Positions 33,934 through 36,094 of a DNA stretch of 36,094 bases are shown here, in pieces. The position numbers were made by a program, and so were the translations under genes. The notes beneath the pieces are model-generated. The model was not told the DNA's origin. It ran no database searches and saw only the letters and a program-made list of their open reading frames with translations. Positions within the stretch are counted from its first letter, which is position 1; every line of letters starts with the position of its first letter. Source of the stretch: Bog-159 sp049511415 (GTDB lineage: Bacteria > Acidobacteriota > Terriglobia > Bryobacterales > Bryobacteraceae); contig JBEKYC010000071.1 in assembly GCA_049511415.1 (NCBI GenBank), positions 1 to 36,094 on the forward strand. The letters run 5' to 3'.

Positions 33934-34503
33934 TCAAGTGGTCCGATGTAGTTCCGCGTAGCGGAAGCAATCGATCTGGTGGTCGTTGACCATGCCCACG
34001 GCCTGCATGAAGGCATAGCAGATAGTCGAGCCTACGAAGCGGAAGCCGCGGCGCTTTAGGTCTTTGCTCATGGCGTCGGATTCGGCGGTGCGGGCGGGCA
34101 GATCCTTGAGCGTGCGCAGGGCGTTGATGCGCGGCGTGCCGCCGATGAACTGCCAGATGTAGGCGTCGAAGCTGCCGAACTCCTCCGCCACTTTCAGGAA
34201 TGCCTGCGCGTTGCCGACGGCTGAAGCGATCTTCAGGCGGTTGCGGATGATTCCTTCGTCGCGCAGGAGGGAATTGACCTTACGCTTGCCATAGCGCGCC
34301 ACCACGGCCGGATCGAAGTTGTCGAAGACCTCGCGATAGCGCGCGCGCTTGCGCAGGATGGTGTCCCAACTCAGACCGGCCTGCGCGCCTTCGAGCACCA
34401 GGAATTCGAAGAGAAGGCGGTCGTCGTGCACGGGGACGCCCCATTCGGTGTCGTGGTAAGGAATGGAAAGTTCGTTACGCGCCCAGGCGCAGCGGGTGAC
34501 CAT
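33934..34503 (-). CDS. tag: DNA-3-methyladenine glycosylase I
   Basis: 189 residues, the usual Tag length. It removes 3-methyladenine from alkylated DNA. The family's structural zinc ligands are visible: Cys5 (RCAW), His17 (YHDTEWG), His175 and Cys179 (NDHQIDC). The helix-hairpin-helix region reads FQVLTLEG-like FEFLVLEGAQAGLSW...ILRKRARYREVF, and VGSTICYAFMQAVGMVNDH closes the zinc end. It lies 6 nt after the NTF2-like gene and 6 nt before the STAND gene. Confidence 0.95.
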   Translation of the reverse strand: MVTRCAWARNELSIPYHDTEWGVPVHDDRLLFEFLVLEGAQAGLSWDTILRKRARYREVFDNFDPAVVARYGKRKVNSLLRDEGIIRNRLKIASAVGNAQAFLKVAEEFGSFDAYIWQFIGGTPRINALRTLKDLPARTAESDAMSKDLKRRGFRFVGSTICYAFMQAVGMVNDHQIDCFRYAELHRTT

Positions 34504-34509
34504 ATCAGG

Positions 34510-34929
34510 CTAGCCGCCTTTCGGCGGGGCGAAGAAGTCCATGGGGTCGATGGAGGTGATGATCCATTTCTTGCCCTTGCGCACCAGATGGCACTTCACC
34601 GACTTATGACGTTCCTCCACCACGTGCGAATCCGATTTGCTGACGATGTGCAGCAGCCAATCCAACTCTTCGTCGCGCTTGGCATCGTTGCCGTCATCCG
34701 AGATCACTTCGACCGAACTGGTCAGCTCGGCCTGGCCCACCAGGGACGCCAATCCGGCGCGGAAATCGTAGAAGTGCGGCATGCTCGGATCGATGGCGCC
34801 GACGAAGGTGCCGGCATCTCCTTCGGCCAGTGCCGAGGCGATTTTGGAGAACAGGTCGAAGACCTGCTGCTGGGCGTCGGACGCAAACGCCGTACTGCAA
34901 ACGAACAGAAGGAGTGCCAGCCGTTTCAT
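34510..34929 (-). CDS. small secreted NTF2/SnoaL-like protein
   Basis: 139 residues from the ATG at 34929, which starts a signal peptide (RLALLLFVCSTAFAS). The mature part (QQQVFDLFSKIASALAEGDAGTFVGAID, then a long helix and strands ending GKKWIITSIDPMDFF) has the length and helix/strand order of an NTF2-like cone fold. This call rests on pattern only. The longer reading from 35016 would overlap argJ and lose the signal peptide. Its start is 1 nt after the argJ stop, so translational coupling is likely. Confidence 0.6.
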   Translation of the reverse strand: MKRLALLLFVCSTAFASDAQQQVFDLFSKIASALAEGDAGTFVGAIDPSMPHFYDFRAGLASLVGQAELTSSVEVISDDGNDAKRDEELDWLLHIVSKSDSHVVEERHKSVKCHLVRKGKKWIITSIDPMDFFAPPKGG

Positions 34930-34930
34930 A

Positions 34931-36094
34931 TTAAGTCCGGTAGCTCGCGTTAATGCGGATGTAGCCTTCCGTGAAGTCGCAGGTCCAGAAGCGCGCGCGG
35001 CCCTTGCCTTTGCCATGTATCGTCAGGCGAATCTCGCAATCGGCGGCGTCCAGCTTTTGTTTGAGATCCGCTTCCGAGAAGCGCGCCGCCAGCCCGCCGC
35101 GGCACACCGGCACGCCTTGCAGGTCGATATCGGTTTTGCTCGGGTCGAAGGCCACACCGGCGTTTCCGGCGGCGGAGAGAATGCGTCCCCAATTGGGGTC
35201 GGAGCCGGCGATGGCCGTTTTCACGAGCGGCGAATTGGCGATGGCGCGGGCCAATTGGGCGGCAGCATCGTCGCCGGGCGCGCCCGAAACCAGAATCGTG
35301 ACGAGCTTGCGCGCACCTTCGCCGTCGCGGGCGATGGCGCGGGCCAATTCTTCGCACACGCCTGTGATGCCCAGGGCGACGGCAGCCATCTCTTTGGGAT
35401 CGGGCCGCACGCCGGATGCGCCGTTGGCGAGCAGCAGCAGGGTGTCATTTGTGGAGGTGTCGCCATCCACGGAGATGCGGTTGTAGCTCGACTCGACGGC
35501 GCGGCGCAGGATGCGGCGCAGGTGGGTGACCGGGATGCAGGCATCGGTCAAAACGAAGCCGAGGGTGGTCGCCATGCGCGGCTGGATCATGCCGGAGCCT
35601 TTGGTCATACCGGCGATACGCACCGTGCCGCGGCGCAACTTCACCTGAGTGGAAGCTTCCTTGGGGACCAGATCGGTGGTCATGATGGCGCGCGCTACGT
35701 TGCCGAAGGCGTCTTCGCGCAGATCGGCAGCCAGGCGCGGCAGGGCGTTGGCGATCAGTTTGGAATCCAGTTCGACGCCGATTACGCCGGTGGAAGCGGG
35801 CAGCACTTGCGTGACGGGGAGGCGCAGCAGGCGCGCGGCGGCACGGGAGGTGGCGAGCGCCACCGCGTCGCCGGTGCGGGTGGCACAGTTGGCATTGCCC
35901 GCATTCACCAGGATGGCTCCCGCAGCGCCACGGGAGGCGGCCAGATGGCGGCGGCAGAGTTTGACCGGCGCTGCCTGCACGCGGTTCTGGGTGAAGACAC
36001 CGGCGGCGACTGCCGGCAGTCCGGAGACGATCAGCGCGAGGTCTTCCTTTTCGGCTTGGCGGATGCCGGCGTAGGTCGCGGCGTAACGGTAGCC
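34931..36094 (-). CDS. argJ: bifunctional ornithine acetyltransferase/N-acetylglutamate synthase ArgJ (5' end outside window)
   Basis: 388 residues of the protein are present, open to the window edge. It begins in GYRYAATYAGIRQAEKEDLAL and then FTQNRVQAAPV, so only the first few residues are missing. It moves the acetyl group from N-acetylornithine to glutamate in arginine biosynthesis. ILVNAGNANCATG-like ILVNAGNANCAT, the oxyanion TGVIG and the autocleavage site KGSGMIQPRMAT-TLGF (cut before the Thr after MA) are present. SYNRISVDGDTSTNDTLLLLANG and the C-terminal INASYRT complete the family pattern. It is the first visible gene of a minus-strand operon with a secreted protein, tag and the STAND ATPase. 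Confidence 0.93.
   Translation of the reverse strand, partial: GYRYAATYAGIRQAEKEDLALIVSGLPAVAAGVFTQNRVQAAPVKLCRRHLAASRGAAGAILVNAGNANCATRTGDAVALATSRAAARLLRLPVTQVLPASTGVIGVELDSKLIANALPRLAADLREDAFGNVARAIMTTDLVPKEASTQVKLRRGTVRIAGMTKGSGMIQPRMATTLGFVLTDACIPVTHLRRILRRAVESSYNRISVDGDTSTNDTLLLLANGASGVRPDPKEMAAVALGITGVCEELARAIARDGEGARKLVTILVSGAPGDDAAAQLARAIANSPLVKTAIAGSDPNWGRILSAAGNAGVAFDPSKTDIDLQGVPVCRGGLAARFSEADLKQKLDAADCEIRLTIHGKGKGRARFWTCDFTEGYIRINASYRT

Overview
The window reads as chromosomal DNA of a GC-rich soil bacterium, most likely an Acidobacteriota member of the Solibacter/Bryobacter type. This is an inference from gene content, not from a marker gene. The supporting content is a Ser/Thr kinase fused to a beta-propeller, a tandem-repeat 'GloVer' protein, a beta-barrel porin with an N-terminal carboxypeptidase-regulatory-like domain, an M64 peptidase, a Tat-signal sugar-phosphate-isomerase-like protein and a DUF4062/STAND ATPase, set among ordinary housekeeping genes (recG, fabI, fahA, tag, argJ).

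Layout. (1) 1-3074: the start of recG, divergent from a secreted Gfo/Idh/MocA oxidoreductase, fabI, a histidine-methyltransferase-family protein with altered pocket residues, and tRNA-Arg(UCG). (2) 3075-about 11470: an accessory, decayed region beginning at the 3' end of the tRNA. It holds a frameshifted integrase, the tail of a second tyrosine recombinase, a secreted alpha/beta hydrolase, an NmrA-like reductase, a 3'-truncated DinB gene, a kinase-propeller receptor and the head of a third recombinase. Two stretches of about 0.7 kb have no recognisable gene. (3) 11470-15470: surface-protein and regulator remnants around one intact GloVer protein. (4) 15469-19350: an outer-membrane porin followed by a large secreted protein behind a good promoter. 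(5) 19376-24500: M3 oligopeptidase, M64 metallopeptidase coupled to a short-chain dehydrogenase, and an exported TIM-barrel protein. (6) 24588-28518: two head-to-tail methyltransferases, each with two C-terminal beta-rich units, and a broken IPT/PQQ-propeller gene. (7) 28640-29250: an ORF-less stretch with a series of strong hairpins, two with GAAA loops, lying directly upstream of fumarylacetoacetase; it looks like a large structured RNA. (8) 30563-36094: a small membrane protein convergent with a tight minus-strand gene row, argJ - secreted NTF2-like protein - tag - DUF4062/STAND/TPR ATPase, with gaps of 1-6 nt.

Most promising for novelty are the structured-RNA-like element, the methyltransferase tandem (with a palindromic repeat inserted in frame in the second copy), the STAND ATPase placed last in an arginine/DNA-repair operon, and the Methyltransf_33 protein lacking the histidine-binding residues. 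All functional calls come from reading motifs by eye; no database search was run.
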